Under the pieces are notes generated by a model that was not told the origin of the DNA, did no database searches, and worked only from the letters and a program-made list of their open reading frames with translations. From Hymenobacter sp. BT559 (lineage in GTDB: Bacteria; Bacteroidota; Bacteroidia; Cytophagales; Hymenobacteraceae), in the NCBI RefSeq assembly GCF_016427535.1, contig NZ_JAELXV010000003.1, forward strand, positions 248,001-312,000: a stretch of 64,000 nt of DNA, read 5' to 3'. The position numbers and the translations under genes are program-made. Shown piece after piece: positions 53,597-62,673 of this stretch (position 1 is its first letter; each line of letters starts with the position of its first letter).

Positions 53597-54790
53597 ATGT
53601 CTTCTTTCTTCGCCAAATCGGCGGCGGCACCCGCGGCGGCCGTGGCCGCTGGCTTGCTCCTAGGTGCCTGCAACGGCAACAGCGCCACCGATAACCAGAC
53701 CCGCGGCACTATGCCTGCCGATTCGACCGCTGCCCATGTGCCGGCCCCCGCGCCCGCCAATTCGCCGCTCACCATCGTGGCCGAAATCAATGCCCCTCAA
53801 ATCACGGGCGTGGCCGTAGCGCCGGGCGGCAAGATATTCGCCTTTTCGCCGCGCTGGGACTACAATCCCACCAACCCCGTGGCGCTCGTGACGGGTAAAA
53901 ATACCCTCGCGCCTTACCCCGACGCCAAGTGGTGCATGTGGAACGACTCGCTTCGCAATGAGCCCCAAAAGCACTGGATTTGCCCACAGGCTGGCTACGT
54001 CGATACCAAAGGCCACCTATGGATAGTAGACCCCGCCTCGCCTGGCCTCAAGTACACCGTGCCCGGCGGCCCCAAGCTAGTCGAAACTGACCCCGCCACC
54101 AGCACGGTAGTGCGCACCATCGCCATCCCGGAAAGCGTGGCTCCGCGAAAGTCGTACCTCAACGACGTGCGCATCGACCTGCAAAACAACTACGCCTACA
54201 TGACCGAGTCGGGTACCGGCGCGCTGGTAGTAGTTGACCTCAAAACTGGTACGTCGCGCGCCCTACTCAAGCAGCAGCCTTCAACCCTGCCTACCCCTGG
54301 CTTCGTAACCAAAGCGCAGGGCCACGCCCTCATCGACCCCACGGGCAAGCCTGGTTCGTTTAAGGCCGATGGTATTGCCCTTAGCACCGATAACCAATAC
54401 CTGTACTATCGGGCGCTGTCGGGCCATGAGCTCTACCGCATTAAAACTGAGGTATTGCGTAACCCGGCCCTCAGCGCCGCTCAAGTGAACGCCGCTCCCG
54501 AAAAGTTACCCGATGCGCCCGCCTGCGATGGCATGGAAATCGACAGCAAAGGCAACCTCTATCTTACTGCTTTCGAGACTGGCGCTATCCTACGCCGCAC
54601 GCCCGACGGCAAAACCGAAACGCTGGTGCAGGAAGAGCGCCTACAATGGCCCGATACCTTCGCCTGGGACCCCGATGGCAAGAGCCTCTACTTCACCGTG
54701 TCGGAGCTCGACCTCACGCCCAATTGGAACAAAGGTGTAGCCTCAGCACACGAGCCCTTCCGCATCTACAAAATGGCAGCTACCAAGTAA
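53597..54790 (+). CDS. Major-royal-jelly/yellow-like beta-propeller lipoprotein
   Basis: This 397-residue lipoprotein has its signal end at LLLGAC (Cys about 25). The body matches the MRJP/yellow family, a six-bladed beta-propeller related to SMP-30. Matching segments are GVAVAPGGKIFAFSPRW (about 70), WICPQAGYVDTKGHLWIVDPA (about 130), YLNDVRIDLQNNYAYMTESG (about 190), KADGIALSTDNQYLYYRALSGHELYRI (about 255-280) and ACDGMEIDSKGNLYLTAFETGAI near 310. Bacterial members have no settled function; some relatives are lactonases or bind amines. The protein should sit in the periplasm or on the surface. Confidence 0.85.
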   Translation: MSSFFAKSAAAPAAAVAAGLLLGACNGNSATDNQTRGTMPADSTAAHVPAPAPANSPLTIVAEINAPQITGVAVAPGGKIFAFSPRWDYNPTNPVALVTGKNTLAPYPDAKWCMWNDSLRNEPQKHWICPQAGYVDTKGHLWIVDPASPGLKYTVPGGPKLVETDPATSTVVRTIAIPESVAPRKSYLNDVRIDLQNNYAYMTESGTGALVVVDLKTGTSRALLKQQPSTLPTPGFVTKAQGHALIDPTGKPGSFKADGIALSTDNQYLYYRALSGHELYRIKTEVLRNPALSAAQVNAAPEKLPDAPACDGMEIDSKGNLYLTAFETGAILRRTPDGKTETLVQEERLQWPDTFAWDPDGKSLYFTVSELDLTPNWNKGVASAHEPFRIYKMAATK

Positions 54791-54804
54791 AGTTCAGCTT
54801 AGCG

Positions 54805-54847
54805 AAAAGCCCACTGCTGCCCCTAGGTGCCAAGCAGTGGGCTTTTT
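54805..54847 (+). terminator. Terminator after the MRJP-like gene
   Basis: The stem AAAAGCCCACTGCT/AGCAGTGGGCTTTT with a 14-base loop is followed by TTT. It lies 15 bases past the stop. Confidence 0.92.
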
Positions 54848-54996
54848 AGCAAGTAGGGCTACGGGAAAATCCAGTTTTTTACGTTAGCTTGGTAAACTTT
54901 TCGAGTTATAAAGCAGCATATGCAGAATTCATCTGGTTGTCCATTAAGCTTATTCGCGTAACCGCATGTAGGTTTTTAGGTTATTCTCAGCTAGTT

Positions 54997-55004
54997 TACT
55001 TTTG
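54997..55004 (+). promoter_or_regulatory. Candidate -7 box (TACTTTTG) for sucA
   Basis: The sequence matches TAnnTTTG and lies 36 bases before the sucA start codon. The region upstream is A+T-rich. No clear TTG at -33 is seen. Confidence 0.5.
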
Positions 55005-55040
55005 CACTGCTTGTTGTAGCCTTTTCAATTCCCACTCCCT

Positions 55041-57971
55041 ATGGATTCTTACTCCTATATCGCCAATGCTGATGTGGCGGCCATCGAAACGCTATACGAA
55101 GCGTATCAGCAGAACCCCGAATCGGTCGATTTTGGCTGGCGTAAGTTTTTTGAAGGCTACGATTTCTCACAGCAGTTCCCCGAGGGTGCGCCGGTAGTAC
55201 CTGGCCAAGCACCTGCCACCAATGGCAGCGCGGCTCCGGCCGGCAAAACCAGCGCTGCTCCAGCGCCCGGCCCCGTACCCCAGCCCGATGGCTACGGTGT
55301 GCTCCAAACGGAGGCCTCGACTAATGATGCCGGCCCCATTGCCAAAGGTGCACCCGCTAGCGACAAGGAAACGGCCGTGCGCAACCTCATCCACGCTTAC
55401 CGCAGCCGTGGCCACTTGCGTGCCAAAACCAACCCCGTGCGCGAGCGCAAAGACCGCAAGGAGCGCCTGAACCTCGCTGATTTTGGCTTGAGCGACAGCG
55501 ACCTGGACACGAAGTTCCGCCAGGGTGAGTCGCTGGGCCTAGGGCAGAGCGCCACGCTCCGCGAAATTGTAGCGGCGCTTACCAGTATTTACGCCGGCAC
55601 GGTAGGCTTCGAGTTCACTTATATCCGCGACCCCCAGATTCTGGATTGGTTCCAGCAGAAAGCCGAGCATGGTGCGCTGGCCTTCAACCCCGATGTAGAG
55701 TACAAAAAGCGCATTCTTAAGAAGCTGAACGAGGCAGTCGTTTTCGAAAACTTCTTGCACACTAAGTTTCTAGGTCAGAAGCGCTTCTCGCTGGAGGGTG
55801 GCGAAACGGCTATCCCGGCCCTCGATGCCATCATCAACCGTGCGGCCGAACTGGGCGTGAAGGAAGTGATGATTGGTATGGCCCACCGCGGCCGCCTCAA
55901 CGTGCTGGCTAACATCATGGGTAAGACCTATGAGCAGATTTTCAGCGAGTTTGAGGGTACTGCCACGCCCGACCTCACGATGGGCGACGGCGACGTGAAG
56001 TACCACATGGGCTACTCGTCGGAAGTAGACACCACGAGCGGCAACAAAGTCAACCTAAAGCTGGCCCCTAACCCCTCGCACCTAGAGGCGGTGAACCCGG
56101 TAGTAGAAGGCTTCGTGCGGGCTAAAATCGAGCACCAATACGACGGCGATTACCACCAAATTCTGCCCATCCTCATCCACGGCGATGCGGCGTTGGCTGG
56201 CCAGGGCATCGGCTATGAGGTAACGCAGATGTCGCAGCTCGAAGGCTACAAGACGGGCGGCACGATTCACTTCGTGATTAACAACCAAGTAGGTTTTACC
56301 ACTGATTTTGAAGACGCTCGTTCGTCTATCTACAGCACCGACCTAGCTAAGATTATCGATGCGCCGGTAATTCACGTGAATGGCGACGACCCCGAAGCAG
56401 TGGTGTTTGCCGTGCGCCTAGCTACTGAGTATCGTCAGCAGTTCCACGCCGATATCTTCATTGATATGGTGTGCTACCGCCGCCACGGCCATAACGAGTC
56501 AGACGAGCCCAAGTTCACGCAGCCTACCCTCTACAACGTTATCTCGAAGCATCCCAACCCGCGTGAGGTGTACAACAACACGCTGGTGAAGCGTGGCGAC
56601 GTGGATGCCGAGCTGGCCAACCAGATGGACAAGGAGTTCCGCGACATGCTGCAAGCCCGCCTCGACCAAGTGAAGCAGCAGCCGCTTCCTTATAAGTACC
56701 AGGCCCTCGAAAATGAATGGCGCACCCTGCGCCGCAGCACCAATGAAGACTTCGACCAGTCGCCGGAAACCGGCATCAGCGAGGAAATCGTGGAGCGCGT
56801 AGCTAAGGCGCTGACGACCATTCCCGAGAACTTCCGGCCCATCAAGCAGATTGATAACCTGCTGAAAGAGCGCCGCAAAATGTTCTACGAAACCCGCACT
56901 CTCAACTGGGCCGCTGGCGAGCTGCTAGCTTACGGCTCGCTGATGAGCGAGAACCACACGGTGCGTGTGAGCGGCCAGGATGTGCAGCGCGGCACATTCT
57001 CACACCGCCATGCGGTGCTGCACGATGCCGAAACGTCGGCCCCGTACAACTCACTGAATCACCTAGAAGGCGAGCACCAGCAGTTGAACATCTACAACTC
57101 GCTGCTGAGCGAGTATGCCGTCCTGGGTTTTGAATTTGGCTACGCGATGGCTAACCCCACGGCGCTGGTAATCTGGGAAGCACAGTTTGGCGACTTTGCC
57201 AACGGTGCGCAAACCATGATTGACCAATTCGTGGTGAGTTCCGAAAGCAAGTGGCAGCGCATGACGGGCCTCGTAATGCAGTTGCCCCACGGCTACGAAG
57301 GCCAGGGCCCAGAGCACTCCAATGCTCGCCCCGAGCGCTTCTTGCAGCTCGCTGCTGAGAATAACATCATCGTGGCTAACATCACGACGCCGGCTAACTT
57401 CTTCCACTCGTTGCGCCGCCAGCTCACCTGGAGCTTCCGCAAGCCGCTGGTGATGATGTCGCCCAAGTCGATGCTACGCAACCCGCTGTGCGTGTCGCCG
57501 ATTGAGGATTTCACGAGCGGCCGCTTCCAAGAGGTCCTAGGTGATGGTTTTGCCGACGCTGGCCAGGTAGAGAAAGTGCTGCTGTGCTCGGGTAAGGTGT
57601 ACTACGACCTGCTTGACGAGCAGCAGAAGTCAGACCGTAAGGATGTAGCCATCGTGCGCCTCGAGCAGTTGCACCCCTTCCCGAAAAAGCAACTCGACGT
57701 GGAGTTGGCCAAGTACCCCAACGCCAAAATCTACTGGGTACAGGAAGAGCCCGAAAACATGGGCTACTGGAACTACCTGCTCCGCTTTATGCGCCGCGAG
57801 CTCGAAGATGTGGTGGCTCGCAAGCCCTCGGCTTCGCCCGCTACCGGCTACAACAAGGTGCATGTAAAAGAGCAAAAGGAAATCGTGGCCCGCGCCTTCG
57901 GCGAGCGCCGCGAAGAAGTTGCCAGCGAACAAATCGAGGAGACTGCCGAAATCGCTAAGAAGCAAGAGTAG
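55041..57971 (+). CDS. sucA: 2-oxoglutarate dehydrogenase E1 component
   Basis: This thiamine-diphosphate enzyme decarboxylates 2-oxoglutarate and passes the succinyl group to E2 in the TCA-cycle complex. It has 976 residues, slightly more than the E. coli protein (933), the extra being a Pro/Ala-rich linker (about 50-95) after the N-terminal E2-binding segment (IANADVAAIETLYEAYQQNP). Motifs are GMAHRGRLNVLANIMGK (about 278), the TPP/Mg2+ region around HVNGDDPEAVVF (about 449), CYRRHGHNESDEP, and the C-terminal GEHQQLNIYNS and LPHGYEGQGPEHSNAR. sucB follows after 126 bases in the same orientation, and the E3 gene is 5.4 kb beyond. Confidence 0.97.
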   Translation: MDSYSYIANADVAAIETLYEAYQQNPESVDFGWRKFFEGYDFSQQFPEGAPVVPGQAPATNGSAAPAGKTSAAPAPGPVPQPDGYGVLQTEASTNDAGPIAKGAPASDKETAVRNLIHAYRSRGHLRAKTNPVRERKDRKERLNLADFGLSDSDLDTKFRQGESLGLGQSATLREIVAALTSIYAGTVGFEFTYIRDPQILDWFQQKAEHGALAFNPDVEYKKRILKKLNEAVVFENFLHTKFLGQKRFSLEGGETAIPALDAIINRAAELGVKEVMIGMAHRGRLNVLANIMGKTYEQIFSEFEGTATPDLTMGDGDVKYHMGYSSEVDTTSGNKVNLKLAPNPSHLEAVNPVVEGFVRAKIEHQYDGDYHQILPILIHGDAALAGQGIGYEVTQMSQLEGYKTGGTIHFVINNQVGFTTDFEDARSSIYSTDLAKIIDAPVIHVNGDDPEAVVFAVRLATEYRQQFHADIFIDMVCYRRHGHNESDEPKFTQPTLYNVISKHPNPREVYNNTLVKRGDVDAELANQMDKEFRDMLQARLDQVKQQPLPYKYQALENEWRTLRRSTNEDFDQSPETGISEEIVERVAKALTTIPENFRPIKQIDNLLKERRKMFYETRTLNWAAGELLAYGSLMSENHTVRVSGQDVQRGTFSHRHAVLHDAETSAPYNSLNHLEGEHQQLNIYNSLLSEYAVLGFEFGYAMANPTALVIWEAQFGDFANGAQTMIDQFVVSSESKWQRMTGLVMQLPHGYEGQGPEHSNARPERFLQLAAENNIIVANITTPANFFHSLRRQLTWSFRKPLVMMSPKSMLRNPLCVSPIEDFTSGRFQEVLGDGFADAGQVEKVLLCSGKVYYDLLDEQQKSDRKDVAIVRLEQLHPFPKKQLDVELAKYPNAKIYWVQEEPENMGYWNYLLRFMRRELEDVVARKPSASPATGYNKVHVKEQKEIVARAFGERREEVASEQIEETAEIAKKQE

Positions 57972-58097
57972 TTAGTCTATGTAAGTTGCTAGCGCTGTGA
58001 GAATACTCGCAGCCTATCTTCCCTTTTAATTTTTAGCGGTCGGCCACCTTTCGCGTAGTGCCGTTTCCCTGCCAATACAATTCTTCGTCATTCTCAG

Positions 58098-59750
58098 ATG
58101 CCCACCGAAATCAAAATTCCCGCCGTTGGCGAATCCATCACCGAAGTAACTATTGCCAAGTGGCTGAAAGCTGATGGCGACGCCGTAAAGCGCGACGAAG
58201 TAATCGCCGAGCTCGAATCGGACAAAGCCACGTTTGAGTTGCCCGCCGAAGCTGACGGCACGTTGAAAATCCGCGTGGCTGAAGGCGAAACGATTGGTAT
58301 TGGGACAGTCATTGCGGAGCTCGATGGTGCTGGCGCCGGCGCCCCGGCTGGCAACGGCCAAGCTGCCGCGCCCGCTGTCGGCGGCGATGCCCTTGCCCAA
58401 GGTGAGCAGAACCCCCAGGCCAGCGACCAAGCCGGCTATGGCGGCCAGCCCGCCGACCGCCCCGCGGCCGACCCTTCTACTCCGGGTGCACCCACTACTG
58501 CCCCGGCAGCTGGCAGCAGCTCGGTTGAAATGAAGATTCCCGCCGTGGGTGAGTCCATCACCGAAGTAACGGTGGCCAAGTGGCTGAAGCCCGACGGTGC
58601 GCAAGTAAGCCGTGATGAAGTAATCGCTGAGCTTGAATCGGATAAGGCCACGTTTGAGCTGCCCGCCGAGGGCAGCGGCACGTTGCGCCACGCCGTGAAG
58701 GAAGGCGATACCATCAGCATCGGCGCTACTATTGCGCACATTGAAGGTGGTAATGGAGCGGCTGCGGCTCCGGCCGCCAGTGCGCCTGCTGCGTCGGCCC
58801 CGGCAGCTACGGCCCAGGTTGCTACCAGCGGCGCAGCTACCTACGCCACCGGCGTGCCCTCGCCAGCTGCCGGCAAAATCCTAGGTGAGAAAGGCATTAA
58901 TGCTGCCGATGTAAACGGCACGGGCCGCGATGGCCGCATCACGAAGGAAGACGCACAGAACGCCCAAGCTAAGCCCGCTGCGCCAGCTCCAGCCGCTGCT
59001 CCTGCAGCTTCGGCACCTGCTGCTGCCCAGCCCGCCGCCCCAGCTGGCGAGCGCGGCCAGCGCCGCGAGCGCATGAGCAACCTGCGTAAGACAGTAGCCC
59101 GCCGCCTAGTGTCGGTGAAAAATGAGACGGCCATGCTCACCACCTTCAACGAGGTGAACATGCAGCCCATCATGGACTTGCGCAACAAGTTCAAAGACAA
59201 GTTCAAAGAGAAGAACGGCGTAGGCCTCGGCTTCATGTCGTTTTTCACCAAGGCTGTATGCGTAGCCCTGAAAGAGTGGCCCGCTGTGAACGCCTATATC
59301 GACGGCGACAGCATTGTGTACTCGGATTTCTGCGACATTAGCATCGCTGTATCGGCCCCGAAAGGTTTGGTAGTACCAGTTATTCGCAATGCCGAGAAGC
59401 TGAGCTTCGATGGTGTGGAGAAGGAAGTGGTGCGCCTCGCTGGCCTGGCCCGCGACAACAAGCTCACCATCGAGCAGATGACGGGTGGTACGTTCACCAT
59501 CACCAACGGCGGCATCTTTGGCTCGATGATGAGCACGCCCATCATCAACGCTCCGCAGTCGGCTATCCTAGGGATGCACAACATCATTCAGCGCCCCGTA
59601 GCCGAAAACGGCCAAGTGGTTATCCGCCCCATGATGTATCTAGCCTTGAGCTACGACCACCGCATCATCGACGGCCGCGAGTCGGTGTCGTTCTTGGTGC
59701 GCGTGAAAGAACTGCTTGAGGACCCAACCCGCCTGCTATTAGGCATTTAA
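58098..59750 (+). CDS. sucB: 2-oxoglutarate dehydrogenase E2 (dihydrolipoyl succinyltransferase), two lipoyl domains
   Basis: This is the core subunit that carries the succinyl group on lipoyl arms to CoA. It has 550 residues, longer than E. coli SucB (about 405), because it has two lipoyl domains (about 1-78 and 141-218). Each has a lipoylated lysine in ESDKAT (Lys43 and Lys183). Ala/Pro-rich linkers separate the domains. A peripheral-subunit-binding domain ([32 protein letters not shown]) and the catalytic domain follow, with His521 and Asp525 in [10 protein letters not shown]. The two lipoyl domains are also strikingly similar in DNA sequence. It is co-directional with sucA and ends in a terminator. 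Confidence 0.97.
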   Translation: MPTEIKIPAVGESITEVTIAKWLKADGDAVKRDEVIAELESDKATFELPAEADGTLKIRVAEGETIGIGTVIAELDGAGAGAPAGNGQAAAPAVGGDALAQGEQNPQASDQAGYGGQPADRPAADPSTPGAPTTAPAAGSSSVEMKIPAVGESITEVTVAKWLKPDGAQVSRDEVIAELESDKATFELPAEGSGTLRHAVKEGDTISIGATIAHIEGGNGAAAAPAASAPAASAPAATAQVATSGAATYATGVPSPAAGKILGEKGINAADVNGTGRDGRITKEDAQNAQAKPAAPAPAAAPAASAPAAAQPAAPAGERGQRRERMSNLRKTVARRLVSVKNETAMLTTFNEVNMQPIMDLRNKFKDKFKEKNGVGLGFMSFFTKAVCVALKEWPAVNAYIDGDSIVYSDFCDISIAVSAPKGLVVPVIRNAEKLSFDGVEKEVVRLAGLARDNKLTIEQMTGGTFTITNGGIFGSMMSTPIINAPQSAILGMHNIIQRPVAENGQVVIRPMMYLALSYDHRIIDGRESVSFLVRVKELLEDPTRLLLGI

Positions 59751-59770
59751 TAGATTTTATAATACTTTGC

Positions 59771-59807
59771 AAAGACCCGCTTCTATTTTTAGAAGCGGGT
59801 CTTTTTG
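59771..59807 (+). terminator. Terminator after sucB
   Basis: A 13-base stem (AAAGACCCGCTTCT/AGAAGCGGGTCTTT) with a small T-rich loop is followed by TTTT. It lies 20 bases past the stop. Confidence 0.95.
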
Positions 59808-59880
59808 TGTTTATGTATACTTTGCTCTGATATTCAGCTGTTAATAAGATTTAATGCTTGCATAAGTATCAGGGTCTATT

Positions 59881-59910
59881 TTGTGTTTTTTATTTAAGCT
59901 GCTAATTTTG
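59881..59910 (+). promoter_or_regulatory. Bacteroidota promoter for the Crp/Fnr-like gene
   Basis: TTG (59881-59883), a 19-base spacer and TAATTTTG (59903-59910) match the -33/-7 consensus of Bacteroidota well. The start codon follows 30 bases later. Confidence 0.7.
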
Positions 59911-59940
59911 ATATGTCCGCTATATACTTACTATTATTAT

Positions 59941-60648
59941 ATGCAACGCTTTACCAAACCCGAGTGCCAGGCGTGTCCTCACCGCCAAAACCCATTGCTG
60001 AGTTGCTGCTCGCCCGAAGAACTGGCATCTATTAACAGCAACAAGACAACGCTGCATTATCAAAAGGGACAATACATTTATCATGAAGGCAGCCAAGCTA
60101 TGGGCTTGTTCTGCATCAACCAAGGAAAGATAAAGCTGGCAAAAGCAGCAGGAGATAATAAAGAGCAGATTGTGCACCTCCTACGTGAGGGTGGAGTTAT
60201 GGGCTATCGTGCCTTGGTAGCTGGCTCACGGTATACACACTCGGCGGTAGCACTCGAAGATTGTGTGGTGTGCTTCATGCCTCGGCTAGACTTTTTACAA
60301 CTGGTGCAAGGCAATCAGCAGTTTGCCATGGGGCTCATGCAACTCCTCGCCCAAACACTTGGGCTGGCAGAGGAGCGAATGCTCCACTTAGCTTACAAAC
60401 CAGTGCGCGAGCGCTTAGCCGGTGCCCTATTATTTGTGCAGCAGACTTTTCATCGGGAAGATGAGGCCTTACCTTTTCGTATTGCCCTAGGGCGCGAGGA
60501 TTTGGCAGCCCTTGTTGGTACTGCCAAAGAGACCGTTAGCCGGCTGCTTTCCGAGTTTAAAGATGCTGGGATGATTGTTACACGCGGCAGCCAGATTACC
60601 ATTCTAAAACCTCTGCGCCTGCAGGAGCTAGCTACCATGTACGACTAA
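59941..60648 (+). CDS. Crp/Fnr family transcription regulator with N-terminal cysteines
   Basis: This 235-residue DNA-binding regulator has a cyclic-nucleotide-binding-type domain (about 25-140, with YHEGSQAMGLFCINQGKIKL) and a C-terminal winged helix (REDLAALVGTAKETVSRLLSEFKDAG, about 175-200). The start at 59941 (MQRFTKPECQACPH) follows a good promoter. The N-terminus has Cys at about 9, 12, 22 and 23 (ECQACPH and LLSCCS). This spacing is like oxygen-sensing FNR proteins that hold an iron-sulphur cluster, so oxygen or redox sensing is possible. Cyclic nucleotide binding is less certain. It sits directly after the TCA genes, which may be among its targets. Confidence 0.88.
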   Translation: MQRFTKPECQACPHRQNPLLSCCSPEELASINSNKTTLHYQKGQYIYHEGSQAMGLFCINQGKIKLAKAAGDNKEQIVHLLREGGVMGYRALVAGSRYTHSAVALEDCVVCFMPRLDFLQLVQGNQQFAMGLMQLLAQTLGLAEERMLHLAYKPVRERLAGALLFVQQTFHREDEALPFRIALGREDLAALVGTAKETVSRLLSEFKDAGMIVTRGSQITILKPLRLQELATMYD

Positions 60649-61056
60649 CGAGTCGACATTTAAGGCCTTGGCTGAATTGGTGCATCCACCGTCCGGAGCC
60701 TTTAGATACTTACTGGTTGGCTTTTTTAACCAGTGAATAGGATAAATACTTGTATGGCGGGTTATTGCTTTAATCATACTTCAGCGCAATTCGCGAAATA
60801 GAATATTTTAATTATAATCATCATCGAAAATGATATTAATCATTTTTTGGAACCAGTTGTACGACGAGCTTTGCTATAGTTGAAAGCCAAGAGTACTGAA
60901 GCATTAGATAGTGATATTGCCTATGTGAGATAGCTAGTTAGTAGATTATAATATTTGTATTATGAGAATATCTATTATTTACAGACCTTATTTAGAACGC
61001 ATTTCACCTAATTAGACGTATTTATGAAAGGCCGGCGATAAGTTAGTCCGGATGCT
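60649..61056. other. A+T-rich intergenic region
   Basis: This 408-base spacer is much richer in A+T than the rest of the window. It contains one palindrome that could be a Crp/Fnr site (60829-60844) and otherwise no gene, terminator or RNA that I can support. Confidence 0.6.
60829..60844. promoter_or_regulatory. Possible Crp/Fnr-type operator
   Basis: The palindrome AATGATATTAATCATT has the form of an FNR box (TTGAT-N4-ATCAA) with one change in each half. It lies about 180 bases after the Crp/Fnr-like gene and about 210 bases before the next gene. A+T-rich DNA makes such palindromes more likely by chance. Confidence 0.4.
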
Positions 61057-61515
61057 ATGAATATTCCTTTTCTTCGCAGCTTGCCAGGGCTTGGCCGTCG
61101 TCCTTTATCAAAGGTGGTGGCTAGTGCTGAGGCAACTTCCACGGGAGCAGCGGCTGCACTTCAATACTTATTAGCCGAGCTACCAGAACTCCTAATGGCG
61201 GCTGTGATAGCAATGGAATCGGGGCAGGTGTTGGCGACCTACGCTACCCAGCCACAGCTATGGCCTAGTACCGCTGCTCCCTTTTGGATGGCGGCAGTGC
61301 AGCAGCTACAAGCCAACCAAGCTGCCCAAGGCTCAGAATCAGACTACCTAGAAGAAGTGCTGGTGACGCTGCCAACACAGTTACACTTACTTCATCTGGC
61401 ATCGAATCGACAATACCTGCTCTGTTTAGCGATTGAGGAAGCGGATACTAATCTGGCTTTAGCTCGTGAAGTAATGCGACAAGCTGCTGATTTGACGATT
61501 CATACGACTTTTTAA
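61057..61515 (+). CDS. Hypothetical protein, possible roadblock/LC7-like fold
   Basis: The product has 152 residues and no signal peptide or membrane helix. The central part has the order helix, strand, strand, helix, strand, strand, helix: LLAELPELLMAAVIAMESGQVLATYAT, then WMAAVQQLQ, LEEVLVTLPTQLHLLHLA, YLLCLAIEE and LALAREVMRQAADL. This fits roadblock/LC7 proteins, which in bacteria regulate small GTPases such as MglA. No MglA-type GTPase gene is in the window. The assignment rests on pattern only. Confidence 0.6.
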   Translation: MNIPFLRSLPGLGRRPLSKVVASAEATSTGAAAALQYLLAELPELLMAAVIAMESGQVLATYATQPQLWPSTAAPFWMAAVQQLQANQAAQGSESDYLEEVLVTLPTQLHLLHLASNRQYLLCLAIEEADTNLALAREVMRQAADLTIHTTF

Positions 61516-61587
61516 ATAGTATTATTTATTACCCTATCAAAGTACAATTCATCCATTTCCTTTTCACCCTTTACATCCTCCTTACCC

Positions 61588-62268
61588 ATGAAACTGACTG
61601 CTACTCCTTTTGATGCTACCACCGGCGAACTGCTGCCCGTATACCGGGATGCCTACCTGCGTGGAGACCTGGCTCGCTCGTCGGCGCAAGCGGTAGAAGA
61701 TTACCTGCGCCGCGATGCCAGCGAAGCCTATTCGGTAGTGACGCGCTGGCATGACCTGCAGGCCGACGAAAACCAGGCGGCCGCGCCTGGGTGGGTTGGT
61801 CGTCAGGTCCAGTTTATGCGCGAGCAGCCCCAGCGTTTTCGCCGTCGGGCCATGAGCTTTGTGCTAATGGGTGCAATGCTAGCTGGGGCCTCCATGGCTG
61901 CCAACCTACCTGCCAGCAAGCTGCCCACTGCTGCGCTATCAGCTTCGGCTGCTAGCCTATCGGCAGCCTCCGAGGTGACAAGTGTGCCAGAAGCTGCGCT
62001 CACTCGCACGGTAGTGCTGCACGGCCGCATTCTAAACGAAAAAGGCTTGCCGCTGGCTGGGGCCACCGTGCTGCAGAAGGGTACTGCTTATGGCACCAGC
62101 ACTGATGCCAACGGCAACTATAGCCTGCGCGTGGCGGCGGGCAGCCAGGCTACGCTTCAGTATGGCTATGGCGGCTATACCGAGCAGGAAATGAAGGCTG
62201 TTAATGCCACGTCTGCTGTAGTGCTGCAGCCTAAGCAGGGCAAGCGCAAGCACTGGCTATTCTTCTAA
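61588..62268 (+). CDS. Single-pass membrane protein with CarboxypepD-reg-like domain
   Basis: The 226-residue product has a cytoplasmic N-terminal segment of about 75 residues (AYLRGDLARSSAQAVEDYLRRDASEAY), which resembles the helical start of anti-sigma proteins of the zinc-finger-free type. A transmembrane helix lies near 85-105 (RRAMSFVLMGAMLAGASMAA). The periplasmic part holds an Ala/Ser-rich linker and a carboxypeptidase-regulatory-like beta-sandwich (VVLHGRILNEKGLPLAGATVLQKGTAYGTSTDANGNYSLRV, about 146-205), ending in WLFF. No sigma factor is adjacent. It may belong to an envelope-signalling pair with a partner elsewhere; this is speculative. Confidence 0.7.
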   Translation: MKLTATPFDATTGELLPVYRDAYLRGDLARSSAQAVEDYLRRDASEAYSVVTRWHDLQADENQAAAPGWVGRQVQFMREQPQRFRRRAMSFVLMGAMLAGASMAANLPASKLPTAALSASAASLSAASEVTSVPEAALTRTVVLHGRILNEKGLPLAGATVLQKGTAYGTSTDANGNYSLRVAAGSQATLQYGYGGYTEQEMKAVNATSAVVLQPKQGKRKHWLFF

Positions 62269-62673
62269 TAGCGTTAATGGCAGAAGACTGCTTATGTGGC
62301 AAACGCTGTAAATAACCTCGCTGACAAAGAGAGTAAAGTCATCACAGTGGAACTGCACGTCTTGGTTGCGCCAGCTATAGCCAACGTTACCTAGGGTACT
62401 GCGCTGACTTCGCACGCCAATTCCCTTCCTCATGACCTTGTGGTGGATAACAAGTTCATTCACTGCGTAGTGGATTGGCGTAAAACAAACCCGGCGCTAT
62501 TGCCCGCGAAATATTGCGGTTGCACGCCGGGCAAATAAACTAGCCAGTAGCAACCCGGATAGTTTGCCGAAAGCCCACCCGATTTCGGGTGGGCTTTTGT
62601 GCGCCTAGGAATAGCTTCAAGCCGGCGGCTGCGCTTTTGCGTACTATGCCAAATTCTTTGATGCTTCTCTCGT
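62269..62673. other. Intergenic region with a terminator
   Basis: No protein gene is supported in these 405 bases. A clear terminator lies at 62569-62597, some 300 bases after the last stop codon, so the upstream transcript has a long 3' tail or a small RNA is made here. A partial inverted repeat around CCCGGCG/CGCCGGG lies at about 62490-62531. Confidence 0.5.
62569..62597 (+). terminator. Rho-independent terminator
   Basis: The stem AAAGCCCACCCGA/TCGGGTGGGCTTT has a tiny loop and is followed by TTTT. Confidence 0.88.
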
